A program made the position numbers and the translations under genes. Shown one piece after another: positions 18,208-27,290 of a stretch of 64,000 bases of DNA (position 1 is its first letter; every line of letters begins with the position of its first letter). Source of the DNA: Stutzerimonas stutzeri (GTDB taxonomy: Bacteria; Pseudomonadota; Gammaproteobacteria; Pseudomonadales; Pseudomonadaceae); contig NZ_POUT01000008.1 in the NCBI RefSeq assembly GCF_002890915.1, forward strand, positions 1 through 64,000, given 5' to 3'. The notes under the pieces are model-generated. The model was not told the DNA's origin, searched no databases, and saw only the letters and a list, made by a program, of their open reading frames with translations.

Positions 18208-18211
18208 GGCT

Positions 18212-19189
18212 TCACTCGCTCAGGCTGGTGTCGATGGCGCTGGCCGGGTCGAGGGCATCAATCTGCATGCCCTGCGCCTTGGCGACCCATTCCCAGGTGG
18301 TGGCCAGCCGCTTGGCGTCGAAGCCCGGGCCCTCGGCATCGCTGATCTCGTTCTGCATCAGCGGCACCGAGGCGACGAACTGCTCTTCGGCCTGCTGCTG
18401 GTCGACTTCGGCAACCCTCTTTTTCAGCGCCGCCGCCGCTGCAGCCGGGTCGGCGATGGCGTTCTTCTGCGCCTGCCGGTAGGCCTTGACGAACTTCTTG
18501 GCGACCTCGGGATGGCTCTGCACGAAGCGCTGCGACGCTACCAGCGACAGGCCGTAGCCCTCGAAGCCGTATTCCGACCAGGGAATGGTCTTCAGCGTCT
18601 TGTCCGCCTCGCCGAGGGCACGGACGAAGCCGGGCGCGACGGTCAGCCAGTTGATGGTGGCGTCCACCTTGCCGGTGGCGAGCATCGGTGCCAGCGCGCC
18701 GGGGTCGAGCTTGAGCAGCTTGACGCTGGCCGGGTCGATGCCGTTGCGCTCCAGCAGCAGCGGCCAGACCACGTTGGAGGCGGAGAAGGTCGGGGTGGCG
18801 ACCGTCTTGCCGACGATGTCCTTGAAGCTATCGATGCCCGAGCCTTCGGTGGTGAAGAAGGCGTCCGGCTGCTTGTTGTAGATCGGCGCCACCGCCACCA
18901 CTGGCACCTCGCCCTGGGCCTTGGCCTGCAGCAGCGAGGCCAGGCCGGCCGAGCCGAAGTCGGCGCTGTTGGTGGCCAGCTTGGTCACCACGTCGCTGCC
19001 ACCGCGGGCACTGGCGATCTCCACTTCGATGCCTTCGGCGGCGAACAGGCCCTGTTCGACACCGAGGTAGATCGCCGCCTTGTCGCCGGCCGGCAGCCAG
19101 TCGTTGAGCCAGCGCACCTTGTCGGCGGCCAGGGCGGATTGGCTGAACAGGGCCAGCAGGGCACTGGCGAGCAGGGTTTTGTTGAACAT
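18212..19189 (-). CDS. NMT1/SsuA-type ABC substrate-binding protein
   Basis: 325-residue periplasmic binding protein with a clear signal peptide (MFNKTLLASALLALFSQSALA, cleavage after ALA). The mature start DKVRWLNDWLPAGDKAAIYLGVEQGLFAAEGIEVEI is typical of the NMT1/THI5-like family, whose members bind pyrimidine precursors, sulfonates and related small compounds. GGAG precedes the ATG by 8 nt. The nearby deaminase favours a nitrogen heterocycle as ligand, but this is inference. Confidence 0.88.
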   Translation of the reverse strand: MFNKTLLASALLALFSQSALAADKVRWLNDWLPAGDKAAIYLGVEQGLFAAEGIEVEIASARGGSDVVTKLATNSADFGSAGLASLLQAKAQGEVPVVAVAPIYNKQPDAFFTTEGSGIDSFKDIVGKTVATPTFSASNVVWPLLLERNGIDPASVKLLKLDPGALAPMLATGKVDATINWLTVAPGFVRALGEADKTLKTIPWSEYGFEGYGLSLVASQRFVQSHPEVAKKFVKAYRQAQKNAIADPAAAAAALKKRVAEVDQQQAEEQFVASVPLMQNEISDAEGPGFDAKRLATTWEWVAKAQGMQIDALDPASAIDTSLSE

Positions 19190-19239
19190 GGTGAAGCTCC
19201 TTGAAGGTTCGGCGTGATGAGCGCGATGCAATAAACGGG

Positions 19240-19989
19240 TCAGTGCACGGGATGTGGATGGCGCGCGAAGAAATCCAGCAGGGCGGCGAGCAGCGCGTCG
19301 GGGGCGGCCAGTTGCGGCGCATGGCCACAATCGAGCCTTACCCGCTCGGCACCCGGCACCAGCTGCTGCATGCGCTGCTGCACCCGCGGCAGCACCGAGC
19401 GGTCCTTCGTGGCTTCGATATACAGCCGCGGCAGGCGACCGAAACGCGCGGCCGTCCACTGTGCGGCGATATCGCGGCCGCCGTCGGGCTGCACCGTCAG
19501 GCGGCGCGCGGCAGTGATCGCGGCCTGTGCCGGTGCATCCTGAAAGAACAGGGCGCAGGCGGCATCGCCCGGTACGCGGCTGCCGCCGGGCGCGGCTTGG
19601 AGATAGGGTCCGATGCCGCTGACCTCGGGAAAGTCGCGGGCGAGCTCGGCACAGAGTTCGCCGAAGCCCATGCCGCTGGGCAGCATCATCCCGGCGACAT
19701 AGGCGACCCCGGCGATGCGTTCGGCATAACGTTCGGCCACGGCAGTGGCGGTGATGCCGCCGCCGGAATGCGCGACCAGCTGAATCGGGCCGGGCAGCGT
19801 CTCGATCAGTGCGCCGACGTGCTCGACATAGCGCTGCAGCGAGACCTCGGCGAGCGGCGTGGCGTCGCTGCCGTTGCCTGGCAGGTCGACCGCGTGCGGT
19901 CGGTGCCCGGCATCGCGCAGGCCATCCTGCAGCGAATCCCAGACCCAGCTACCGGCCCAGGCCCCGTGGATGAGGACGATGTCAGCCAT
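19240..19989 (-). CDS. alpha/beta hydrolase (salicylate-esterase/MES-like)
   Basis: 249-residue alpha/beta hydrolase with an early oxyanion motif LIHGAWAGSWVWD (6-18), nucleophile motif HSGGG near 94-98 and a terminal His in LDCGHAPQLAAPD. The fold variant is that of plant methylesterase-like and EstC-type enzymes. Its ATG overlaps the upstream oxygenase stop by 8 bp, so the two are translationally coupled; the products probably act in sequence on one substrate. Confidence 0.85.
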   Translation of the reverse strand: MADIVLIHGAWAGSWVWDSLQDGLRDAGHRPHAVDLPGNGSDATPLAEVSLQRYVEHVGALIETLPGPIQLVAHSGGGITATAVAERYAERIAGVAYVAGMMLPSGMGFGELCAELARDFPEVSGIGPYLQAAPGGSRVPGDAACALFFQDAPAQAAITAARRLTVQPDGGRDIAAQWTAARFGRLPRLYIEATKDRSVLPRVQQRMQQLVPGAERVRLDCGHAPQLAAPDALLAALLDFFARHPHPVH

Positions 19990-20962
19990 AGGTCCTCCGG
20001 TACATCTCGCGGTGGTGTTCTTCCACCGTCACCGCGGGGTAGCGCGGCGCCTCGCCGGGCGCGAGGCAGGTCGGCAGGCACTCGACCACATGGTCCGGGT
20101 TGCCGCTGAAGAAGAACGGCACGCTGTAGCGCTCGCGTCCGGACATGTTGACCACCCGGTGCAGCGTCGAACGGTACTGGTCGTTGGTCCAGCGGGCGAT
20201 CATGTCGCCCAGATTGACCACATAGGTGCCGGGCACGGGCACTGCGTGAATCCAGCTCTTGCTGTGGCGATCCCAGACCTGCAGGCCGGGGTTCTCGTCC
20301 TGCAGCAGCAGCGTCAGCCCGCCGAAATCGGTATGCGCGCCACAGCCCTTTTCGCCGGGCGCGGAATTGGCCGGCTGCGGCGGGTAATGCAGCAGGCGCA
20401 GGGTGCTCATGGAGTCGCGGCAGAAGCCGGCGAAATGATCCTCCGGCAGTTGCAGCGACAGCGCGATGGCTCCCATCAGCCGATTCGCCAGCGCATTCAT
20501 CGCGTCGCGATAGCGCTCCATGGTCGGGCGAAACGCCGCGAGCTCGCTCGGCCACTGGTTGGCACCGTGGTTGAAACGCCCGGCCAGTACCCGCGGGTCG
20601 TCCTCGGCCAGCTCCTCGCCGATGTAGAAGCCTTCCTTGAGATCGGCTGGCGCGCCGGCTTCCAGCACCTGCCCGCGCAACGGCTCGTAGCCGCGGTTGG
20701 CCCTGGAGTTGGCCTTGTCCAGGGTGCGCTTGGTCGTGTCCGGTTGGTCGAAGAAGGCCCGCGCCTGGGCGAATACCGCCTGCTGCAGCGCCGGGTCGAC
20801 GCCATGGTTGGCGATGCAGAAGAAGCCGACCTCGCGACAGGCCGCGCCGATGCGTTCGGCCACGGCGACGCGCTCGTCGAGATCGGGAGAAAACAGCCCG
20901 GCGATATCGATCAGCGGCAGCGCGGCGGCTTCGACATGGCGGGCGGAAAGGGCATCGGTCAT
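19982..20962 (-). CDS. 2-oxoglutarate/Fe(II) dioxygenase (isopenicillin N synthase family)
   Basis: 326 residues. The DIOX_N-like region starts at LPLIDIAGL (16-24) and the catalytic jelly roll carries the iron triad His210, Asp212 and His268, with the 2-oxoglutarate-binding pair Arg278 and Ser280 (RYS). AGGAA lies 8 nt before the chosen ATG; the longer ORF has an unlikely leader. It is the first gene of the probable operon running down to the deaminase at 16116. Bacterial relatives hydroxylate or oxidise small heterocycles or amino acids; the substrate here is unknown. Confidence 0.87.
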   Translation of the reverse strand: MTDALSARHVEAAALPLIDIAGLFSPDLDERVAVAERIGAACREVGFFCIANHGVDPALQQAVFAQARAFFDQPDTTKRTLDKANSRANRGYEPLRGQVLEAGAPADLKEGFYIGEELAEDDPRVLAGRFNHGANQWPSELAAFRPTMERYRDAMNALANRLMGAIALSLQLPEDHFAGFCRDSMSTLRLLHYPPQPANSAPGEKGCGAHTDFGGLTLLLQDENPGLQVWDRHSKSWIHAVPVPGTYVVNLGDMIARWTNDQYRSTLHRVVNMSGRERYSVPFFFSGNPDHVVECLPTCLAPGEAPRYPAVTVEEHHREMYRRTYG

Positions 20963-21452
20963 TTGCGTGGTTCCTGCTCGAACCGGCTGCGAAATGGCGG
21001 CCGGCGGGCGCAGTATCCGGCGCTCCGGCTGTGCGCAAAAGCAGAGAATATCGAGCATGCCGATGCCTTTTCGGCAGCAGTTGGCGCTGCCTTTTCACTG
21101 GGCATGAGGTGAGCCCGAATGGTGCGCCGGCAAGGGGGCGCCGTTGCTGGACAGGGAGGTTCGAATTCGCTGGAGGTGGTTTGGTTTTGCACCGTTCTGG
21201 CGCGCCGGTGGCGAGCTCCTGGCGTAACGATGCAACGCTGGCGTGGCAGGCTAAGGCGCCAGCGTGGTTCGGATACTCGCGTTATCGCGGCCGGTCGTTG
21301 TTGGTGATTGGCTTACCGGCATGGTAAACCGGTGCCTGCGTTGCCCCGCGGGGGTGCCCTCCGCTTACCCGTTCCCTGGATGAGCTCCCGCCGCTTCCAG
21401 CGCACGGACGAAACGAACTTTCTTGCCTGCCCGTTCAACGAGAAAAATATCG
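20963..21452. other. 490-bp divergent intergenic region
   Basis: Lies between the divergently transcribed dioxygenase and MFS genes. The only structure noted is the perfect inverted repeat TTACC-GGCAT-GGTAA at 21313-21327, about 125 bp before the MFS start, a possible operator. No convincing gene or RNA was found. Confidence 0.4.
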
Positions 21453-22670
21453 ATGCAAAGCGAAGCCACACAGTTACTGGATGATCCGGATGAGCTTTCC
21501 GAGCGCGACCAGCGCGCGAACGTCTGGAGGCTTTCCATCGCACAGGCACTGGCCGGTGCCAACGCGGTGGTCATCTATGCCACCGGGGCCATCATCGGCA
21601 ACGCGCTGGCCCCGGTGCCGGCGCTGGCGACCTTGCCAATCTCCATCTTCGTGGTCGGCATGGCCGCGTGCATCCTGCCTGCCGGGGCGATCGCCCGGCG
21701 CTACGGACGCCGGGCCGCGTTCCTCAGCGGGACCTCGGCGGGTGTGCTCACCGGCTTGCTGGCCATGCTCGCGGTCATCATGGGCTGGTTCTGGCTGTTC
21801 TGCCTGGCGACCTTCTTCGGCGGAAGCTATGCCGCCGTGGTGCTGTCGTTCCGTTTCGCCGCGGCCGATGGCGTGGCGCCCGAGCGACGGGCCCGCGCGT
21901 TGTCGCTGGTCATGGCGGGGGGCGTGGCCGCCGGGATCATCGGCCCCCAGCTGGTGACCTGGAGCATGCATCTGTGGCAGCCGTATCCGTTCGCTGCCAC
22001 GTTCCTGGTGCAAGCCTTGGTCGCGGCCCTGTCGGCAGTCGTCCTGCTGGGGGTTCGCCTGCCCATGCCGACCGCGGCGGAAATCGCCGGCGGCCGATCG
22101 CTGCCGGCCATCCTGGCGCAGCCGCGCTTCATCGCAGCCGCAACCTGCGGTGCGGTCACCTACATGCTGATGAACTTCCTGATGACGGCCGCGCCGCTGG
22201 CGATGCATATGCACGGCCACACGCAGGAATCGTCCAACCTGGGGCTGCAGTGGCACGTGATCGCGATGTATGCGCCCAGTTTCTTCACGGGCGGCCTGAT
22301 CACGCGCTTTGGCGCCGGCCGGGTTGCCGTCGCCGGCCTGTTGCTGACCGGCCTGTCCGCCGCCGTGGGGCTGGGTGGCGTGGACCTCATGCATTTCTGG
22401 TGGGCGCTGATCCTGCTCGGGCTGGGCTGGAACTTCGGTTTTCTCGGCGCCTCCGCACTGGTCCTGGAATGCCATCGGCCGGAGGAAAAGACCCGTGTCC
22501 AATCGCTCAACGACTTCATCGTGTTCGGCCTGATGGCCGCAGGTTCCTTCCTCTCCGGCAGCCTGCTGAGCGCGTACGGTTGGGATACGGTGCTCTGGGT
22601 GTCCTTCGGGCCGCTGCTCATCGCTGCCGTGGCGCTGCTCATGGCGAAAAGTCGCTACCAGCCGGTCTAG
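21453..22670 (+). CDS. MFS transporter
   Basis: 405-residue major facilitator with about 12 membrane segments. The loop 2-3 motif GAIARRYGRRAAFLSG (motif A type) is near 80-95, and the N-terminal tail is acidic (DDPDELSERDQR). The start at 21453 is preferred over the TTG at 21423. It is of the drug/metabolite-exporter-like YwoG/YajR group, substrate unknown. Its TAG stop adjoins the MITE-like repeat. Confidence 0.85.
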   Translation: MQSEATQLLDDPDELSERDQRANVWRLSIAQALAGANAVVIYATGAIIGNALAPVPALATLPISIFVVGMAACILPAGAIARRYGRRAAFLSGTSAGVLTGLLAMLAVIMGWFWLFCLATFFGGSYAAVVLSFRFAAADGVAPERRARALSLVMAGGVAAGIIGPQLVTWSMHLWQPYPFAATFLVQALVAALSAVVLLGVRLPMPTAAEIAGGRSLPAILAQPRFIAAATCGAVTYMLMNFLMTAAPLAMHMHGHTQESSNLGLQWHVIAMYAPSFFTGGLITRFGAGRVAVAGLLLTGLSAAVGLGGVDLMHFWWALILLGLGWNFGFLGASALVLECHRPEEKTRVQSLNDFIVFGLMAAGSFLSGSLLSAYGWDTVLWVSFGPLLIAAVALLMAKSRYQPV

Positions 22671-22777
22671 GGTCTGTTGACGTTTCATCGCGAGCCGCGT
22701 TGCAGCGTCAGATGGCGCCATGGTCGGGCGGCGTTCCGCAGGCGCCGGCGCGGCCGTGAATGAAACGTCAACAGACC
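22671..22777. mobile_element. 107-bp MITE-like inverted-repeat element
   Basis: Perfect 18-bp terminal inverted repeats GGTCTGTTGACGTTTCAT (22671-22688) and its complement (22760-22777) enclose a GC-rich centre with its own palindrome ATGGCGCCAT. No ORF. It sits immediately after the MFS stop and before the convergent TauE/SafE gene. Confidence 0.75.
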
Positions 22778-22814
22778 CCGTGGGGGGGCGGGTGCAGCGT
22801 GATGCCGCGCCTGC

Positions 22815-23564
22815 CTAGCGCAGCGGTCGTGTCGCCAGTTCGAGCCCCAACAGCAGCAGGAACGACAGGAAGCAGGTGCGAAACAGCCGTGGGCTGATCC
22901 GCGTCCTGATTCGCTGCCCCAGCCACATGCCGGCGAGGGCGGGCACGACGGCCAGCATGGACAGGCCGAGCTGGCCGATGTGGAAGGCATCGTGCAGCGC
23001 CAGGCCGGCGGCGAGCGACAGCGTGGAGACCGTGAACGACAGGCCCAGGGCCTGGATCAGCTCTTCCTTGTCCAGCCGCAGGGCCTGCAGGTAAGGCACG
23101 GCCGGTATCGCGAACACCCCGGTGGCGCCGGTCACCAGGCCCGTGGCCAGGCCGACCAGCGGCGACAGCCACGGCTCGATGCGTGTCGGGACCTGCAGCG
23201 CCGGCGACACCAGCGCGTAACCGGCGTAGACCATCAACGCGATGCCCAGCGCCAGGCCCGACAGCAGCGGGTCTACCCGCGCCAGCAGCGCGGCCCCGGC
23301 GACAGTGCCCAGGACGACCCCCGCCATCATCGGCCACAGGCGCCGCAGCAAGGGCAGCAGCGCCGGTCCGGCGACGAGCTGCCATACGTTGGTCACCAGC
23401 GAAGGGATGACCAGCATGGCGGCGGCGCTGGCTGGCGCCATCAGCGCACCCAGCAACCCCATGGCCACGGGAGGCAGGCCCATGCCGGTGACGCCCTTGA
23501 CCAGCCCGGCGGCGAGAAAGGTACCGATGAACAGCGCGAAGAGAAGAGGCGAGAGATCGTTCAT
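22815..23564 (-). CDS. TauE/SafE-family (TSUP) permease
   Basis: 249-residue membrane protein with about eight hydrophobic segments. The two repeat halves each have a family-like Gly/Pro signature: GLVKGVTGMGLPPVAMG (about 22-38) and GLVTGATGVFAIPAVPYLQ (about 143-161). Members export sulfite, sulfoacetate or other organic anions. The start was taken at MNDLSPLLF, since the upstream ORF extension is not membrane-like. It is divergent from a LysR gene that probably controls it. Confidence 0.87.
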   Translation of the reverse strand: MNDLSPLLFALFIGTFLAAGLVKGVTGMGLPPVAMGLLGALMAPASAAAMLVIPSLVTNVWQLVAGPALLPLLRRLWPMMAGVVLGTVAGAALLARVDPLLSGLALGIALMVYAGYALVSPALQVPTRIEPWLSPLVGLATGLVTGATGVFAIPAVPYLQALRLDKEELIQALGLSFTVSTLSLAAGLALHDAFHIGQLGLSMLAVVPALAGMWLGQRIRTRISPRLFRTCFLSFLLLLGLELATRPLR

Positions 23565-23649
23565 GCCGGCATTGGACACGGGCGAGCGCTCGGGCACAAT
23601 GCGGTTTTCTCCATCGAGCCTTCGGTAAATCCGAAGGCAAGGCGGGCTC

Positions 23650-24543
23650 ATGCGGATCGACCTGACGGACCTGCAGCTGTTTCTCTGCATCGCCGATGCC
23701 GGCAGCATCACCCACGGCGCCGCCCGGGCCAACCTGGCACTGGCTTCGGCGAGCGAGCGGTTGCGCAATATCGAGGCCGATGCCGGCGTGCCACTGCTGC
23801 AACGCCACGCCCGCGGCGTGGTGACCACCGAAGCTGGCGAGGCCCTGGCGCATCATGCGCGGCTGATGCTGCACCAGCGAAGCCTGCTCCAGGGCGAGTT
23901 GCGCGATTTCGCCGCCGGGGCGCGGGGTACGCTGCAGCTGTACGCCAACACGGCGGCGCTTACCGAATACCTGCCACGCAAGCTCGCACCCTGGCTCGCC
24001 AGCCGCCCGCAGCTGCACGTGGACCTGAAGGAGCGCACCAGCGTGGAAATCGTCCGCGCGATCACTGCCGGGCTGGCCGAAGCCGGCATCGTCTCCGACG
24101 CCGTCGAGGCCCCGGGCTTGATCCGGCAAGCGGTTGCCGAGGACCACTTGGTACTGATCGTCCCCACCACTCACCCCCTGGCGAGCCGCCGCAGCGTCGC
24201 CTTCGCCGATGTCCTCGGCGAGCCTTTCGTCGGGCTCGCCGCGAACAGCGCCCTGCACGCCCACCTCGACGACCACGCCCGCGCCGCCGGCCGCGCGCTC
24301 ACCCCGCGCATTAGCATGCATACCTACGAAGGCATCTGCGAGATGGTGGCGCACGGCATCGGCGTGAGCATCCTTCCACGGGGCGTCGCCAGGCGCCTGC
24401 GAGGCCGCCACGCCTACCGTATACGACCGCTCATGGACGGCTGGGCGCGTCGCCGGCTGTGTCTGTGTTATCGGGACTGGTCGGCACTGTCGGCTCCGAT
24501 GCAGAGTCTGTTGCTGCATCTGGGGCAGGCGCAGGAGGCCTAG
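23650..24543 (+). CDS. LysR-family regulator
   Basis: 297 residues: N-terminal winged helix-turn-helix (about 1-65, DLQLFLCIADAGSITHGAARANLALASASERLRNIE) and a LysR substrate-binding domain (about 90-290). Divergent by 85 bp from the TauE/SafE gene, the usual LysR-target arrangement. Effector unknown. Confidence 0.9.
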   Translation: MRIDLTDLQLFLCIADAGSITHGAARANLALASASERLRNIEADAGVPLLQRHARGVVTTEAGEALAHHARLMLHQRSLLQGELRDFAAGARGTLQLYANTAALTEYLPRKLAPWLASRPQLHVDLKERTSVEIVRAITAGLAEAGIVSDAVEAPGLIRQAVAEDHLVLIVPTTHPLASRRSVAFADVLGEPFVGLAANSALHAHLDDHARAAGRALTPRISMHTYEGICEMVAHGIGVSILPRGVARRLRGRHAYRIRPLMDGWARRRLCLCYRDWSALSAPMQSLLLHLGQAQEA

Positions 24544-24605
24544 TCGATTCGACGCGGTCCTGACCTGCTGATAACACTGGCCAGAAGGGTGCGCTGCCGC
24601 GGCCT

Positions 24606-25484
24606 TCAGAGCGAAATCGAACCATCGATACAGGTAACGGCTTGCCCGCCGACCTTTATCGCATCGTCACTTATGCTGAGGTGGATGAAGCCCGCGCGGC
24701 CAACTTCGGCTCCCTGGCTGGCCAGAAGTGTCTTTCCAAAATGCCCGGTTTGCCCGGTGCGCCTGATGAACGCTGCCATGGCGCCGTTACCGCTGCCACA
24801 CACTGGATCTTCGTTTACTCCACAGGCTGGAGCATACGCCCTGACTTCCACCCTGGCCGAGCCACCCTCCAGGTGTTCGCCGAAGATCACCACGCCGGTC
24901 GCCTTGGCGCGAATATTCCGGGTTTTCATGAGCTGCAGATCGGGACGGTTGGCCAATACGGTTCGTGCGTCAGGCAACTGGGCGACTATCCAGCGGGGGC
25001 CGACGTCTACCAGGCTGGGAGGAAAATCCCGAACGACAGGCGTGCCCAGGACGCCTTCCAGTTCATCGACCTCGGTATCGTTCAGCGGATGGATGGCAGC
25101 TTCTGGCAGTTCGAAAGCGATCCGTTGCGAGCCGGTATCGTCGGTCGACAGCTCCAGCCTGACGAGGCCTGCGCCACATTCCTGCACGAGCACGCCATCG
25201 GTTGGCTGGACGATGCCTGCTTCCACCAGGGCATGTGCGGTTCCTATGGTCGGATGGCCTGCGAAGGGCAGCTCCGAGAGGGGGGTGAAGATCCGCACCC
25301 GGTAGTCGGCCGCTGCGCTGGTCTTGCGGACGACGAAGGTGGTCTCGGACAGGTTCGTCCAATTGGCGATCCGCTGCATCTGCGCGTCCGTAAGCCCATC
25401 CGCCTCCAGCACCACGGCAACGGGATTACCCTTGAATCGCTCGGCGGTGAAAACGTCTACCTGCTTGAAGCTGACCTGTCTCAT
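24606..25484 (-). CDS. PhzF-family isomerase/epimerase-like protein
   Basis: 292-residue protein with the PhzF/diaminopimelate-epimerase fold: FKGNPVAVV (18-25), the catalytic Glu47 in LSETTFVV, FAGHPTIGTAHAL and the second-half motif NEDPVCGSGNGAMAAF. The lone PhzF here is not part of a phenazine cluster, so it is a housekeeping or catabolic paralogue of unknown substrate. Confidence 0.9.
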   Translation of the reverse strand: MRQVSFKQVDVFTAERFKGNPVAVVLEADGLTDAQMQRIANWTNLSETTFVVRKTSAAADYRVRIFTPLSELPFAGHPTIGTAHALVEAGIVQPTDGVLVQECGAGLVRLELSTDDTGSQRIAFELPEAAIHPLNDTEVDELEGVLGTPVVRDFPPSLVDVGPRWIVAQLPDARTVLANRPDLQLMKTRNIRAKATGVVIFGEHLEGGSARVEVRAYAPACGVNEDPVCGSGNGAMAAFIRRTGQTGHFGKTLLASQGAEVGRAGFIHLSISDDAIKVGGQAVTCIDGSISL

Positions 25485-25638
25485 TTGCTGTCCTCGATCG
25501 GCGTTGACGAACCCTGAGCTTACAGGCGGCCTGTCAGGGCAAGACAGATTCAGTTGCCGGGCTCGCTCACAGGTACAGTTCCACCTGGGGGCGAAAATCC
25601 TTGCCGGCGATCATGTGGCCGGCCGGCGAGCGCTGGGG

Positions 25639-26112
25639 TCAGCTGCGATCGCAGGGTTGCGGATGCTCCGCGCTCTGACCGTACTGGCGCACATAGCGCT
25701 CGCGCAACAGGTCGTATGCCCAGTTGAAGCACAGGGTATAGGGCAGGAAGAACAGGATCAGGCTGATGTCCAGCAGGAAGGCTTCGAGCAGGCCGATCGA
25801 CAGCCACCAGGCGGCCAGGGGCACCAGCAGCACGATCAGGCCGAACTCGAACAGGGACGCATGCAACAGGCGTGCGGCCAGCCCACGTTGGAACCCGATA
25901 CGGGCCTGGGCCCTGTCGAAGAGCATGTTGAAGACCATGTTCCAGAGCATGGCAATGGCCGAGAACATCACAGTCAGCGCACCGACATGGGCGAGCGGCC
26001 GTTCCATCGCCCAGGCCAGCACGGGGGCGCAGATCACGACGGCGATGATTTCGAAGGCGGCGGCGTGGCCGGTGCGTTCGACAAGGCTGCGTTTGGCGGG
26101 AGTGCTGCTCAT
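25639..26112 (-). CDS. PACE-family efflux transporter
   Basis: 157-residue inner-membrane protein with four hydrophobic segments in two BTP (bacterial transmembrane pair) repeats. RTGHAAAFEIIAVVICAPVLAW matches the conserved N-terminal helix, and LLHASLFEFGLI repeats the HA-FE pattern. Relatives such as AceI export chlorhexidine and short diamines. The start MSSTPAKRS fits family length. It is divergent from a LysR regulator 84 bp away, as typical of aceI/aceR pairs. Confidence 0.88.
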   Translation of the reverse strand: MSSTPAKRSLVERTGHAAAFEIIAVVICAPVLAWAMERPLAHVGALTVMFSAIAMLWNMVFNMLFDRAQARIGFQRGLAARLLHASLFEFGLIVLLVPLAAWWLSIGLLEAFLLDISLILFFLPYTLCFNWAYDLLRERYVRQYGQSAEHPQPCDRS

Positions 26113-26196
26113 GACGGATTGGCCGATCGATGGGGTGGCGATATAGTCATCGCAATCTCCGGAACAAACCAATTAGCTGCCATCGGTTTCCCCGAT

Positions 26197-27072
26197 ATGA
26201 ACCTTTCCCCGGAAGCACTCGAATCCTTCGTCCAGGCTGCCGCGTGCGGCTCCTTCAGTGCGGCAGCGCGACGCCTGGGCAAGAGCCAGTCCACCGTCAG
26301 CGAGGCGGTCGCACGGCTCGAGATCGATCTCGGCGTCGAGCTGTTCGTCCGCGGTGCCCGCCAGTTGCTGCCCACCGAGGCGGGGCGGATGCTGCTGAGC
26401 CACGCCCATGAGGTGTTGGCCGCCGCCGAACGCCTGCAGCGCCATGCCGCGATGCTCGCTGGTGGCCAGGAAACCCGGTTGACCCTGGCGCTCTCGGATG
26501 CCTATCAGCAGAGCCAGTACGAGGCGCGCCTGTGCGAACTGGATCAGCGCTATCCGGACCTCGAGTTCGAGTGCCTGATCGCCGAGCAGGCAGACGTACT
26601 GGACCTGGTCAACCAGGGCCGCGCGCACCTCGGGCTGCTCGCGGCCCAACCGCGCTATGAGCTGGAAATCGCTTATGCGCGCTTGCCCCACGGGACGGAG
26701 TTCGGTCTTTTCGTTCGCTGCGACCATCCGCTGGCCGGTAGACGGACGGTCGATGCGCAGGCGCTTGCACAGTGGCGCCGGTTGCGTTTGAAGACCGTGG
26801 TCGGCAGCGATACGAACGACGATGAGATGACCATCCTTGGCTCGCGCTGCTGGACCGCTCCGGACTACATGCTGTTGATGGAAATGGCCGCGCTGGGCTT
26901 CGGCTGGGCGATCCTGCCCAAGCCACTGGTACTGGCCTACGCGCTCGGGCGACTGGAAGAACTCTCGGTGGGTGGCTGGCCCAAGCAGGTGGCCGTCGAT
27001 GCCGTCTGGTCTCGCCAGCGCCCGCTGGGGCCGGCCGCCGCCTGGCTGCTGGATCGTCTCATCCAGTGTTGA
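26197..27072 (+). CDS. LysR-family regulator (probable regulator of the PACE gene)
   Basis: 291 residues with an N-terminal HTH (ALESFVQAAACGSFSAAARRLGKSQSTVSEAVARLE, about 6-41) and a C-terminal effector-binding domain. The gene order, PACE transporter and LysR back to back, is the one known for AceR and AceI; assignment to that role is by context. Confidence 0.87.
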   Translation: MNLSPEALESFVQAAACGSFSAAARRLGKSQSTVSEAVARLEIDLGVELFVRGARQLLPTEAGRMLLSHAHEVLAAAERLQRHAAMLAGGQETRLTLALSDAYQQSQYEARLCELDQRYPDLEFECLIAEQADVLDLVNQGRAHLGLLAAQPRYELEIAYARLPHGTEFGLFVRCDHPLAGRRTVDAQALAQWRRLRLKTVVGSDTNDDEMTILGSRCWTAPDYMLLMEMAALGFGWAILPKPLVLAYALGRLEELSVGGWPKQVAVDAVWSRQRPLGPAAAWLLDRLIQC

Positions 27073-27290
27073 TCGCGCGCCGCTCCAGTCGTGCGGCGGG
27101 CTCCGTCATCCGTCGGTGAGTGGCATTGGCCGGGCCGGTAGCGAGGCGGCGATTTCCGGATGGGTCTGCCCACGCAGGTCGACGTCCATCGCCAGGCGCG
27201 GGCGAGGCGGCAACAGGCTGCAACCATTGGCCCTTGGATCGCTGGCCGGGCTGCTCCATGATCGGCCTTTGCCTGCTGTGAGTGGTCTGC

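Noticed and set aside
24606..25484. Phenazine biosynthesis locus
   Set aside because: Only a PhzF homologue is present, with no other phz genes.
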